Source: Amborella trichopoda
Lineage: Eukaryota > Streptophyta > Magnoliopsida > Amborellales > Amborellaceae
NCBI RefSeq assembly: GCF_000471905.2
Contig: NW_006496119.1
Location: 1,172,558 to 1,236,557 of the forward strand
Length of the DNA stretch: 64,000 nucleotides
Direction: 5' to 3'
The notes below the pieces were generated by a model. That model was not told the DNA's origin. It worked only from the letters and a program-made list of their open reading frames with translations, and did no database searches. Below, piece after piece: positions 1 through 10,635 of the stretch. How positions within the stretch are numbered: the stretch's first letter is position 1; the number at the start of each line of letters is the position of its first letter. A program made the position numbers and the translations under genes.

Positions 1-1030
1 AAATGTAACACAAGACTGGCCGAGCAAGGGCATACTCACTCTCTCTGGCCATCTCGCATGCCACATACAGTACGCCTGAACTAATGTCATCACCCCAGCT
101 AAGGAGCACGAATTTGCAGAAAAATAATGCCAAATACGGGGCCAAGAAGGCACGGTCATCATCGGTCTCAAGTTGATATACAGGAGGCATTTCCTTTACA
201 ACTGCCTTCGCTTTCCCTTTTGGAGTGTCCTGACCACTGTCAAGATAATCCCCACAAAAGAATTTCAGCCATTCCGTGAAGGTGACCCTATCATTGCTAG
301 ACCAAGTGGCAATCGAATGCTAGTCTTAGAAGATATTTTGAAGACTGGCAGGCGGCTCTTCATCCCCCAAATTAGCACCACCAAAGATGACCGAGTTTGG
401 GGGCACAAACTCATCATACATAGCCTCGATCATTGGGAGACCTCCAATCAATGAATATCTAGTAAAGAGATTCCTACTTCTTCATGTCTAAGAAGCCAGG
501 TATTACTAACATGGCTCCACGTCTCCGGTAACACCTTTACCGTGTTGGAGCAACGGTCATAGTAGCTGCCCGAACATTGGACCCATGCTAATAGTGAAGC
601 ACGTTCAAGAGTACTTTTGTACGACTCTAATACCTTGGTAGTCCAGGAAGAGTATTCCTTCAAGTATTGGTGCTCCCTTGAATTTGGAGTCCTTTTGCTG
701 ACCACATTAGTAGTCCCTTTGCTTGTACCATTCGTTACCCCAAGGTAGGCAAGTTCTCTCCAGAATCTATGTTCCGATGCATACAGTGAAGAAGTGCCAC
801 CCCTTCTTCAAAACTGACATTGTTGTCATTGTCCTTATGTATTTCAAAACAAACAGGGTCAATAATGAGTGTGACACAAGGGGCCACTCTTGTTCACATA
901 CTGGCTGGGTCAGCCAAATGGGCTCACCCCTGGATAAAACCTCACTTGTGAAATCACAGGCACCGATTTCTCCCTCCCTTGGAAGCCTCTTCATATTAGT
1001 AATTTGATAAGAAGAACCAACCATTATAAA
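1..1030 (-). pseudogene. B1 ORF1, plant mobile domain (PMD) type, retroelement-borne, broken
   Basis: The reading direction runs from about 1024 down past the window edge, directly downstream of the family B LTR and in the same orientation. The translation shows PMD-like landmarks: a SSWTTKVLESYKSTLERA stretch, then YDRCSNTVKVLPETW, then WLLRHEEVGISLLDIH, and nearer the window edge an AFLAPYLALFFCKFVLLSW-type stretch. In PMD proteins a Trp-rich segment of the type GELSISLWDL is followed by a LSYWLSRFVFP-type segment, and the order here is the same. PMD occurs in plant nuclear proteins of the MAIN/MAIL1 group and in plant transposable elements. Position next to an LTR, and a second copy in the same context at 40451-41830, make it an element ORF rather than a host gene. 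The frame is broken several times. Its role in the element is unknown. Confidence 0.62.
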
Positions 1031-1054
1031 ATCCTCAGTGGTGTACTCCCAAAA
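1031..1054 (-). promoter_or_regulatory. Candidate degenerate primer-binding site of B1
   Basis: Just inside the proposed LTR end (minus-strand LTR ending CTTAGCA at 1058) the minus strand reads TTGGGAGTACACCACTGAGG. This loosely resembles the family A site TTGGCGACTCCACTGGGGA, with the CCACTG block conserved. The B3 copy is more diverged here. Tentative. Confidence 0.3.
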
Positions 1055-1059
1055 AGTTG

Positions 1060-1400
1060 CTAAGACACCGATCAGTGTCGGCTATGTCTGCTAATACCTA
1101 GTGCCGGTTGCGTCTACCAACCCTCAACATAGGTTGAGCTTATCGATGCTCAGAGCCGGTTGCGTGCCAATGGCTAGCGCCAGTAGATTCTGACAACACT
1201 TAGTGCCTATTGAGGATATCGATGCTCAGTTCGGGTTGTGTGCCAATGGCTAACACCGACTGAGTCTGTCAACACTCAGCGTCGGTTGCAATTGCCAATG
1301 CCGAACGTCGGTTGGGTCCTCCAAATGCCAGCGCCGATTGTGATTGGATTTCCCGCACGTTCCACACCTCGAACTCAGTTGTGCCAACTGACAACTATCG
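1060..1400 (-). repeat. GCCGGC-type module array, U5 side of LTR B1
   Basis: The plus strand repeats words like GCCTAGTGCCGGTTGCGTCT and AATGCCAGCGCCGATTGTG every 25-60 bases. Units are degenerate. The same word family occurs in the LTRs of family A but reads on the sense strand there. A second, smaller cluster lies on the U3 side at about 2335-2520. Confidence 0.7.
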
Positions 1401-2080
1401 CGACGTCCTTCAGCAGTGCCTGACACACGGGCGAAGGCCAACCTTCACTATGTATCCTACAACCGCACGATCTCCAAGGGCAACGGTTCACCTCCCACGA
1501 CTTTTCACCTCCTCTGCAATTGTTTTGTCCCTTCAATTTTCCATCGAAAAGTCTTTTACACGGCCGAAAAAACCCACTGAAAGACTTCCCCCGCCTACAT
1601 TTTGGCCAGGAACTCACAAAAACGTTTGCAAAATCACGACAATGTTGGAAAAGCTCGCGTAAAGATTTGTCCTCTGCTGCGTTTTTTGGCCAAGAAGTCA
1701 CCAAAACCCTTGAAAATCACTACAACCCCAGGGAAACCCCTTAAAACTCCCCCAAAAATTCCCCAGACCTGCGAAAATGCTTACCATTGCACTTCCCGCC
1801 TCTTCCACCTTCAAAATACCCACATCGGACTTCTTTCCCGGAAAGCCCCCTGTGCTAACCGCAAAACTCTTGCAAATCCTCAACAGAGTCTTGCTTGCCA
1901 GAAAACCTATCCTGCAAAGACCTTTGATTACTAAAATCTTCCCCGAAAGGTTTCTCAAAACACTTGACCTCTTGCCGGAATCTCCCTTTCCACTCCCCGA
2001 AACTTCTACCGGGCACCCTTTACTCCCGATTAAAAATTTTCTCAAGTTTTTAACTTCTCTGAAAAGTGAGGGAAAATGGG

Positions 2081-2102
2081 GCCTTATCCCCCTTATGTAG
2101 CC
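2081..2102 (-). promoter_or_regulatory. TATA-type core promoter of LTR B1
   Basis: The minus strand reads CTACATAAGGGGGATAAGGC. The aligned spots in the other B copies read GGATATATAAGAGGGCAAAT (42883), TTTATATAAGGGGGTAAAT (54920) and GAGTACAAAAGGGGGAAAA (10639). Conservation of the TATAAGGGGG core in four copies fits an LTR promoter and fixes LTR orientation. Confidence 0.6.
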
Positions 2103-2564
2103 TACATTACCCTCGAACACCCCTCACAAACTAGGAACCCCAGTCGCGTCCAAGGGAAGTCGAACCACAATGACCCTGGACGGGATTTGACCTGAGACCC
2201 GAGTGAACACTCATCGCCACTTGTAAAATTCCAACAAATGGGTCGGAATGGGTCAGGCTACATGACTCAAGTATCAATCCGTGCCCATCACCGGCTACTC
2301 GATTGAAGTGATTTGATGCCCGGTGAATTCCAAACAACCTTACGTCGGTTGACTTGACGATGGGTGAATTTCAAATGACCTTAGTGCCGGTTTATTTGGC
2401 ACCGGTTGTGTTCAAACAATGTCACGGCTTGCCAGCTGAGTTTTAACAATGCAACGCCAGTACTCAGCGCTGACTGAACACTCGCAAGAACAATTATTGC
2501 TACACCTGGCCCCGACTGTATTTCAAGCCGTTTATTGTCTCTTATTTTCAGCAGAAGCATTGTG

Positions 2565-2850
2565 TGTCTTGTCATCCCCAGTGGAGTTGTACTCAGGCCA
2601 TTGCACCCAAGCCATGACCTATCATCCCCAATGGAGTCAGGAGTAGGCCACTATTCCTCATCCTCAATAGAGTCAGGAGCAGGCCACTGTCCCTCATCTT
2701 CAAAGAAGTCACACCCATGCTACAGCTCATTATCCCCAGCGGAGTAAGGGTCATTCTTACCTCTTCAATTCCCAGTGGGTTTGTTTAACACCAAGCTATC
2801 TTATCCCTAGGGAGTCAGGTTACCTGTCATAATCCAATTCTCCATAGAAT
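2565..2850 (-). repeat. Array of PBS-like ACTCCACTGGGGA words in U3 of B1
   Basis: The plus strand carries ATCCCCAGTGGAGTTG, ATCCCCAATGGAGTCAGG, ATCCTCAATAGAGTCAGG, ATCCCCAGCGGAGTAAGG and further relics at spacings of about 35-60 bases. On the LTR sense strand these read ACTCCACTGGGGAT. The core matches 12-13 of 13 bases with the primer-binding site of family A (TGGCGACTCCACTGGGGA). Confidence 0.75.
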
Positions 2851-3039
2851 CTCATCTTTCACCCTAGGGAGCCACGCTTGCCCCCCTAAGCCCTAGTGAA
2901 GTCCGCTTCTGTTGGCCATCCTTCACCAGGTCACCATTTCCATCTAAGCCTTCAGATTGTGAATGGTCTTAACCATTTTATCCCAAAGGGGCCGGATTGC
3001 CATCCACAAACCTATTCCCCATGGAGCTCCACCTACATG

Positions 3040-3830
3040 GCGACCCAGCCTTGATCCGTGCTGCACGAACTTAAACTGCACATCCTCTATCCGTGCTGCA
3101 CGACCCTAAACTGCACAACCTCGGTCCTAGTTGTATGACTTTAAACTCCATAACCACGGTCTGTGCGACACGACCCTAAACTGCACAGCCTCAGTCATAG
3201 TTTCACGACCTTAAATTGCTCAGTCTTAGTTGTATGACTTTAAACTACGTAACCACAATCTGTGCTGCACGACGCTAAACTGCACAGCCTCGGTCCTAGT
3301 TGTATGACTTTAAACTTCATAACCACGGTCCGTGTTGCATGCCCTAAACTGTATAGTCTCGAACCTAATTGTATGACTTTAAACTGCATAACCACGGTCC
3401 ATGATGTACGACCCTAAACGGCACAACCTCGATCCTAGTTGCATGACTCTAAATTGAATGGTCCTAGTTGTATGACTTTAAACTGCATAATCAAGCTCCG
3501 TGCTACAACCTTAAACTGCACAGCCTCGGTCTTAGTTGCACGACCTTAAACCGCACGGTCCTAGTTGTTTGACTCTAAACTGCATAGCCTCGGTCTATGC
3601 AGGATGACCTTAAAATTTCACAGCCCTGGTCTAGTTGCACAAATCTAAAACTGCATGGTCCAAACTATATGACCTTAAACTGTGGTGGAGGTCTAGTTGG
3701 ACGACCATAAATGTCCTAGTTGTATGACTTTAAACTGAATAACCACAGTCCATTATATGACCTTAAACCATAGTGCACGTCCTGGCTGCATGACGATAAA
3801 CTATTTTGCACAAGTCCCAGATGTATAACA
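3040..3830 (-). repeat. 35-bp tandem units grouped into 70-bp dimers, U3 of B1
   Basis: On the plus strand a unit of roughly 35 bases alternates between CGGTCCTAGTTGTATGACTT-TAAAC and CGGTCCGTGCTGCACGACC-TAAACTGCA forms. Occurrences of TGTATGACTT begin near 3132, 3231, 3301 and 3372, giving spacings near 70 or multiples of 35. A few stray units continue at 4180-4269. It has no spacer structure of a CRISPR array, and the neighbours are LTR sequence. Confidence 0.85.
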
Positions 3831-4269
3831 TTTAAAACTTGCCCCCATATACGCTCACACACCTTTGCGTGCACTTTCACTCAAGCCTTCCCTAACCTAC
3901 CTGTTAGTGTGCACTCACCACCTTCACTACCTCCCCAGTGAGTTCATTCCTTTCATCATCCTACATCATTCCCTAGTGACTCTCACCCGCTCTCACAAAA
4001 CGGTGAACCATCCCCCCACCTATACTTGTCGTAAGCTAGTGGGTCACCACTTTCCACATTCCATCCATACATCATCCACCTTTCATAGGTAGTCTCATGC
4101 CATCTCCCCAAAAGTGGGCTAAAACCACTACCATGCCCACTCCATGGCCTCTACAGACTATCATCCATCTCCATTATGGTCCAGCTGTATGACCTTAAAC
4201 CATAGTGCACATCTTAGCTGCATGACGTTAAACTGTTTCGCATAGATCTTGGAGGCATGACCTTAAACA

Positions 4270-5380
4270 CCCCTTCACAAAAAAAAAAATTGATGAAATC
4301 ACGAGCATGGTGTATACGTTAAAAAGGGAATACTATGAGTAAAAATGACGGACGGTCATGGTAATGAAACCATGAGTAAAAGAGTTCCATGAATAAAAAA
4401 ACTTGGTACTGTGAAAACCTAAAAGGGCATCGTGAGTAAAAAGTGATGAAAAAGTTGGACATGGCCGAAGGGTCATGGGTAAAAGAGACCCAAAATAAAA
4501 AAAAAGTTGGTCAAAACCGTCTCTACGGTGCCGCTTCACAAGTTCAAGCAATAATCTACAAAGGACGCCTGGACCGGTAAACAAGTTGATGCAGCACTCG
4601 TCTCAACTGACGACTTCAGCCCTCACTCAAAAGAAGAAAATCCCTGGTGTCACCATGTCATGACTCAAAAAATATGATCTTCAAGGAAAAGATCCTGAGA
4701 GCCTGAGTCCAGTTGCAAAAAGGACTCAAAAGACATAAGACTCACCAAGACGGCGTGACAAGTCTTATGAGGAAGAACATTATTCCCACAAATTCACAAA
4801 CGCACACTAAAAATAAACACTATAAAGGCAAGAAACTGACAAAGCTAGGGCGAAACCTGCCAGAGACTTCAGCTCTCCTACTCAACAGGCCAAGACCATC
4901 GGGATCGACTACTAAAACTGCCCCCGATCAGACCCGGTAGATGAGACCTACAGTGGTACTCTGATGGTCAAAAGCAAACCTGGTGTACCACTAAACAATA
5001 TCGACCAAAAGAAAACAAACGAACCCAGACCAATTGGGAACAATTCCATTCAACATAGCACTTAATTGTCAGACGAGTCTGATTCTGACTGACGAGGTCC
5101 GTATAAAATCTTCAATTTCAGAATCACAAATAGTCAGCATGAAGGTGAGGAATTCAACAAGATCCCTAAAAAAAGTCTCTTCTCCCCCTAAAGTCTCCAT
5201 AGACGGACCCGTGAACAATGCATCTCTACATCTGAGTATCCTAGTTACACCGTTACGTGAATTTCCTCGGCATTCACGTGGTCCTGTGGCAAGGAAGGAA
5301 AAATAGTAAAGGATGAAGGAAATTTTCCGAATTATTGTCCTTCTCGCTTCTCTTGAAGAACAACAATCGGTGGGGCAAGC
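4270..5380 (+). mobile_element. Element A1: 3' internal end between pol and 3' LTR
   Basis: The block starts with A-rich sequence bearing repeated GTGAAAACCTAAAAGGGCAT-type words followed by GTGAGTAAAAA. This pattern follows the integrase in Tat-lineage elements, and element C shows the same at 22600-22670. A coding-like stretch follows at about 5034-5306 with SSPPKVSIDG, LVTPLREF and ARKEK, which is also found in the inverted copy A7 (53734-54130). The block ends at a purine-rich tract next to the 3' LTR. The rest of A1 would lie left of B1, outside the window. It is non-functional as it stands. Confidence 0.7.
5366..5380 (+). other. Polypurine tract of A1
   Basis: The sequence AATCGGTGGGGCAAGC abuts the LTR start TGTTTGAA. 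The minus-strand copy A7 has GATGGGGCAAGC at the same place (53734-53745), which supports the boundary. Confidence 0.7.
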
Positions 5381-8300
5381 TGTTTGAACATATTTTGCAG
5401 CACCTTGGTCCCTAATAGGAAGCAGGCAATAAAGCCTACAAAACAGTGGAAATTCTCGACAATCTCTGAATGGCCCTAGAATTGGTTAAGATCATCATCA
5501 ACACTTCAAAAGACCACTTGCCAAGTTTCATCACGATCAGACATGTCTAAAGCTATGAATACAAACAAAATAATTTTTGAAAAATTGGCCCCTAGCATCT
5601 TAAAACGGTCCCAATAAGTGTAAGTACAATTTCGATGCATCAAACAGCTATGGGAACACCACCATTGAATCCGGCATGATTGAAAACCCCTATGGGTCAT
5701 GTTTTGGCTTAATCAAGCACTCCAAGATAAAGTTATGGGTGAAATACCGAAAAGAGGTAGGTCGCACACTATTCCCGTGTGGCCTCACTGCATCAAAACA
5801 CCATTAAAGGTTGTTGTTTTTACAGTCACAGGCAGTCACAGTCGGGGCCTATTTCTCACTCGTTCCAAGTTGGATCGCACCCAAAATTGGTGATCATGTT
5901 CGTGTCATCAAGACATGCAATTGATATGTGGTACACCCCGTGACGACACCCGAGCAGAGAGAAAAACTAAATCAAAGTTACTAAAAATTCAGCAGCAACA
6001 TGCCACGTTTGAGTAGCCAGACCACAACACTCACATACCCTATCGACATGAAACCAATTGCAATATGTGCGTGAGGTTCGAAGCTATCTCTGGTCCGAAC
6101 CTCGCGTATGATGAACGGTTCGATTCAATATATAAAGGCGTCAAAGCTGCTGTAAATTCCAGCCACCGAATTTCAAGATTTCGACAAAAACTCAAGACAA
6201 CAAAATCTTTATCTGGACAGAAAATCAAGCTACGTTTGTTTCAACGTGATCGTGACGGCATACTTAGTGTGATTCAATTAAGAAGTCATGAAGAAACATC
6301 AAGGAACGAGCACACAATTGATCCGAAATTTTAAAGATTCATCTAAAATTCAAGTCTCATGAATGATTCATGGCTTGAAGTTGGTATCAAAATGTTCACC
6401 ATGCAGAGCTCTACAAGAAAACAATAATCTTTTGATCAAACAGGCATTAGAATGACCATGGGTCAACCACGAAAGATAACACATGTTCTTGAGCAACAGT
6501 AGGGACTGTTTTGAAATTCCACACATTGTTAAGCAGGGGCAAAACAGTCCTTTTGCACCCATTTTTAGAATTTCTTTAAATTCGATTAAAATGTAAGTAT
6601 ATTCAAATCTAGGTAGTTTTTGGGCATACACCCACGTTTTAGCCCAATTCTTTCTAAACAGGCAGTGCCACACCATAGAAAGGATGGATTCATTCTTCTT
6701 GGATCAATCAATAAAATTCTGAATTTTTCTTAAGCTTGTGGGCACATCTTTGATAGAGTGAGAGGAGAGAGAAGAAAGGGGTTGGTACCCTTCGAACAGG
6801 TAACTTTCTCTCTCCTCCCCTCTTTCTCTCTACCCCTCTTTCTCATCTCTATCTCTATCTCTCTTCTTCTCTTCTCTATCTCTTTCTCTCTCCTCCCCTC
6901 TTTCTCATCTTTAGCTCTTTCTCTCTCTTCTTCTCATTACTATCTCTTTCTCTCTCTTCTTCTCATCTCTATCTCCCTCCGTTCTTCATTTAATGCAGTT
7001 GATGAAGCCTAACACTAGCAGGATTTCTCTCTCCTTCTCTTCTGTTGCAGTCGGCAAATCCTAGTGTCGACTGGACTTCTCTCTCTCCCTCTCTTCTGTT
7101 GCAATCGATGAAGCCTAGCGTCGGTTGGATTTCTCTCTCTCCTTCTCTGCTAATGCAGTCGGTGAAGGCTAGCGTCAGCTGGATTTCTCTCTCCTTCTCT
7201 TCTGTTGCAGTCGGTGAAGCCTAACGTCTTTGGATTTCTCTCTCTTCTTCTTTTCTGTTGCAGTCACTGAAGCTTAGTGTCGGCTGGATTTCTCTCTCTC
7301 CTTCTCTTCTGTTGTAGTAGGTGAAGCCTAGCGTCTGTTGGATTTCTCTCTCTCCTCTTTTGTTGCAATCACCGAAGCCTAGCACTGATTGAATTTCTCT
7401 CTCTTCTTTTTTGTCATAGTTGGTGAAGCTTAGCGTCGGCTCGATTTTTCTCTCTCTCTCTTTTGTAACAATCGGTGAAGCCTAGCGTCGGCTCAATCTC
7501 TCTCTCTTGCTTCTCTTCCATCACAATCGACACAAGCCTAGTGCCGACAAGGTTTCTCTCATTCTTCTCTTCTATCACAGTCGGCGAAGCCTAACGCCGG
7601 CTCGATCTCTCTCTCTTGCTTCTTTTCTATCACAATTAGCGCAAGCCTAACGCCAACTGGGTCTCTCCCTTTCTTCTCTTCTGGCACAGTCAGCAAAGCC
7701 TAGTGCGGACTGCATCTTCTCTGTTTTCTTCTGACACAGTCAGTGAAGCCTAGCACCGACTGCATTTTCTCTCTCTTCTCCTGGCACTGTCGTCTAAGCA
7801 TAGCACCGAATGCGTCTTCTCCTCTATATACCATAGTCGGTGAAGCCTAGCCTCAATTGCGTTCTCTCTCTCCCTTTTAACACACACGACAATGCCTAGC
7901 ACTGACTGCGTCTTCCTTCCCCCTGTCTCTTTTATTCTCTCATCTTTCATACTCTTTCCTTCCTTTCTTCTCCCTCCTTCTTTTTGTTCCCTTCTTCTCT
8001 TATTTCATTTCGTATTCTCTTGTCATAACCTTCATTCTTTTATTCTATCATTCGACTAAGAAGGATTGAGGTTAGCCTCTCATAGTAGTCCTGTCGTCTA
8101 GTTGTAATGTTGTTGTTTCAGGATTACTTGGCTCGCTTTATTGCCATGATAGACTAATCATTGTGCCGAGCTAGTCGGTACTGGTAATGATGTCTAGTCG
8201 TAATCTTGTGAGCCGGTCTTAGTTACCGAGCCCGTTTGCTACCATGTCAGGCTAATTATTCACCAGCTTAGTCACCGTTTTGATCCTCTTGTTCAATCGA

Positions 8301-8719
8301 ATTCTTCTCTCCCTCGTCGTTCTTCTCTTATTTTTCTCTTCTTCTTTCTGAATGTGCATGCATATGTACGTTCATCAAAGAGGAAAAGGGTGAGGTCAGA
8401 CCCACTTGTCTTATAACCTTTTCCATATGTGTGTGATTGCAAAAAATAGAGAACACAAGCCAAGGGAGGTGATTTCTAACCAGTTTTATTGCTAGGGGGC
8501 TTTCTTCGTAATCTAAGAGGGCACCTACCCGAGCCAGCCCGAGTAAGTCCCGAACCCACCTTAAATTCCTCTCTCACCGATTGTAACACCTGCCCCCGTT
8601 TTAGAATGAGGTTCTTGGGAGAGAGATCTAAAAAACATCTCGGGTCCTCCCTCGAAACCCGAAACGCGTGTCGTCCGATCCTCAAAGTATTCGGAGGGCG
8701 AAATCGAGGCACCTAACTA
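5381..8719 (+). mobile_element. Family A 3' LTR, copy A1
   Basis: This 3.34-kb LTR begins TGTTTGAACATATTTTGCAGC and ends ACCTAACTA, matching the A3, A6 and A8 LTRs end to end. About 1.27 kb in lies a degenerate TATA region (6646-6662, TTCTTTCTAAACAGGCA, where other copies have CTATATAAACAGGCA). Then follow a CT tract, a tandem array and a U5 with the conserved GATCGAGGCACCTAA end. No primer-binding site follows it, and a polypurine tract precedes it, so it is a 3' LTR. Chance ORFs inside encode Ser/Leu-rich low-complexity peptides and are not genes. Confidence 0.85.
6740..7925 (+). repeat. CT tract and 54-60-bp module array in LTR A1
   Basis: About 260 bases of CTCTTTCTCT-type pyrimidine sequence are followed by more than a dozen degenerate units. 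Each unit joins a pyrimidine run (TTTCTCTCTCTCCTTCTCTT) to a GTCGGTGAAGCCTAGCGTCG word. The period is about 54-60 bases. The array lies downstream of the TATA box, so it would sit in the transcribed leader. Confidence 0.85.
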
Positions 8720-9060
8720 GTCTTGTCCAGTGAGGTCCAGTCGAGGGCTTTTGACTTATCCCAAAAGTTTGAGCCTAACGACTAGGGGGATTTTGGCGAG
8801 GAGGCCTCATGGGCCCCATCTTGCCAAGTCCAATCGGGGCCTTTTTAGTAGCCTGTCCCGAAAATCTGGGCCTATCGGCTAAGGAAGGTTTTAGGCGAGG
8901 CGATCTCATGGCAAGACTTTACCATGAAGTCTCTGGCAGGTTAGGCCTTGGCTTTGTCAGTTTCTTACATTCGTGGGGATCTTTAGCATATTTTAGGGAT
9001 CTTTCAGTCATCGTCCTAACCCTCAAGGACTCTTGTTGGTTTTGGAGGTGAAGTGTGGGA
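8720..9060 (+). other. Unassigned spacer with a diverged ~95-bp direct duplication
   Basis: No gene is supported here. Two diverged copies of a block of about 95 bases lie at roughly 8738-8827 and 8828-8925, both carrying GTCCARTCGRGG, AATCTGGGCCTA-type and GGCGAGG words. It ends GGTTTTGGAGGTGAAG directly before the TGTGGGAGATATTATGAGG that starts B2, so it may be the 3' internal end of a family B element. That reading is inference from position only. Confidence 0.35.
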
Positions 9061-9574
9061 GATATTATGAGGCTCTCACTCTCGGATGAGCCATTAAACT
9101 AGGACATGGCAGTTTAATGTCATGCAACTAGACCTCCGCTACAGTATAAGGTCATATAGTTTGGACCATGATACTGAGCCTTTTAATGTCATGCAGCAAT
9201 GACAAAGACTATGGTTTATGGTCATATAGCTCATACTATGGCTATGCAGTTTATAGTCATGCAGCTAGGACTAGACAGTTTAAAGCCATGCAATTAGACC
9301 TCCTCTAAACTTTAAGGTCGTATAGTTTGGACCATGGCTATGCAGTTTAATGTCATGTAGCATAGACCATGATTGTGCAGTTTAGGGTCTTGCAGCACGA
9401 ACAATGGCTTTGCTGTTTAAGGTCATGCAGCACGGACCATGACTGTGCAGTTTAAGGTCATGCAGCATGAACCGTAGATGTGCAGTTTAAGGTCATGCAA
9501 CATGGACCATTGTGTGGGTCGCCATGTAGGTGAAGCTGCATGGGGAATAAGCCTGTGGATCGCAATCTGACTCC

Positions 9575-9905
9575 CTGGGGATAAAGATAGTTGAGGCTAT
9601 ACATATGCAGAGAGATTTAGATGAAGATGGTGGCCCTACTAGGAGTGGCAAGTGAAAGCGGACTTTGCTGAGTATTAAGACGGTAAGTGTGACTCCCTGA
9701 GGATGATGAGTGATGGTATGATGTAACTCTGCTAAGAATGATAGGCCGGATTATAGATGCAACCCATTGGGGGAAGTGGGTCGCAATAGGGTGTGACTCC
9801 CACTGGGGTGTTGGTGTATACAGACCCACTGGGGATTGAAGGGGTAAACAGGATTCCCTTTCTCTTTTGCATATGCCTAACTCCACTGGGGATGTCGATG
9901 GAATG
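9575..9905 (+). repeat. PBS-like word array in U3 of B2
   Basis: Units TGACTCCCTGGGGATAAAG, TGACTCCCTGAGGATGATG, TGACTCCCACTGGGGTG, CAGACCCACTGGGGATTG and TAACTCCACTGGGGATGTC occur at roughly 30-60-base spacing. The last shares 13 bases (ACTCCACTGGGGA) with the family A primer-binding site. Confidence 0.75.
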
Positions 9906-10635
9906 CTCCTGGTGAAGTGGTGCGTCCATTTCACAGTTTAAAGTCAAGTATGTGGATTATTTGTCATGTTGTTTATCATTTTAATATAGAGATGTGCGTT
10001 ACAGTTTTAAGGTCTTCAGTTCGAACCATGGCTAGCAGTTTAAAGTCATGCGACATGGACAGTGAAGTTTATAGTTCGTGCAACTAGACCTCTGTTATAG
10101 TTTAGGGTCATATAGTTTGGACCATTTCTGTGTAGTTTAAGGTCATGTAGCATGGATAATGGTTATTCAGTTTAAAGTCATGCAGCCTGGACCACGGCTG
10201 TGCAATTTATGGCCATGTGGCATGGACCATGGCTGTGCAGTTTAAGGTCATGTAGCATGGACCGTGGCTGTGCAGTTTAAGGTCATGCAGCATGGACCAG
10301 TGTGTGCAAATTAAGGTCATGCAGCATGTGACTCCAGGGGAATAGAGTTGTAATTGGGGACTTGACTCTCGGAGGAGTGAGGTTGTGTTGTAGGGAATGA
10401 ACTTCCTGGGCATGCAGGATGAAGGTCTAGATGGGAGTGCACATGACGATAACCCTTGACGAAGGCGCACAGTGATAGCCCCTTGACGAGGCACACGACG
10501 ATGACCTTTGAAGAAGGCACTCGGCGATGGCCCTTACGGGTCTCAAGCTTGACCCGCCTCGGCCTAGTCTTATTGCCGTCTGAAGATGAGGACTACAACA
10601 TCTTTTCAAATTTGTGAGGGGACGTTTGTGGCACT

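Larger units (their letters stand above)
1058..4269 (-). mobile_element. Family B LTR, copy B1 (5' LTR of a minus-strand element)
   Basis: This is a 3.2-kb non-coding block, read on the minus strand. Its order is U3 with 35-bp TTTAAGGTCATGCAG-type units, then an array of ACTCCACTGGGGA-like words, then GCCGGC modules, then a TATA box near 2090, then R/U5, then more GCCGGC modules, ending CTTAGCA at 1058 before the PMD ORF. The stretch 3835-4180 inside U3 is not obviously repetitive. The right edge at about 4269 (TGTTTAAGG on the minus strand, next to an A-rich run) is set by where the 3' internal sequence of element A1 begins, so the true LTR start is uncertain. Short ORFs inside it are chance. 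Same family as the blocks at 9061, 41857 and 54131. Confidence 0.7.

Noticed and set aside
723-1007. Plus-strand frame opposite the PMD ORF
   Set aside because: It is the complement of the minus-strand coding stretch. Only the minus-strand reading shows recognisable motifs and is shared with B3.
1-1030. A host PMD gene of the MAIN/MAIL1 type
   Set aside because: Two broken copies lie at the same distance from copies of the same LTR, which fits an element ORF better than a host gene.
3040-3830. Regularly spaced repeats that might suggest a CRISPR array
   Set aside because: Units are contiguous and degenerate with no unique spacers, and the setting is a plant LTR.
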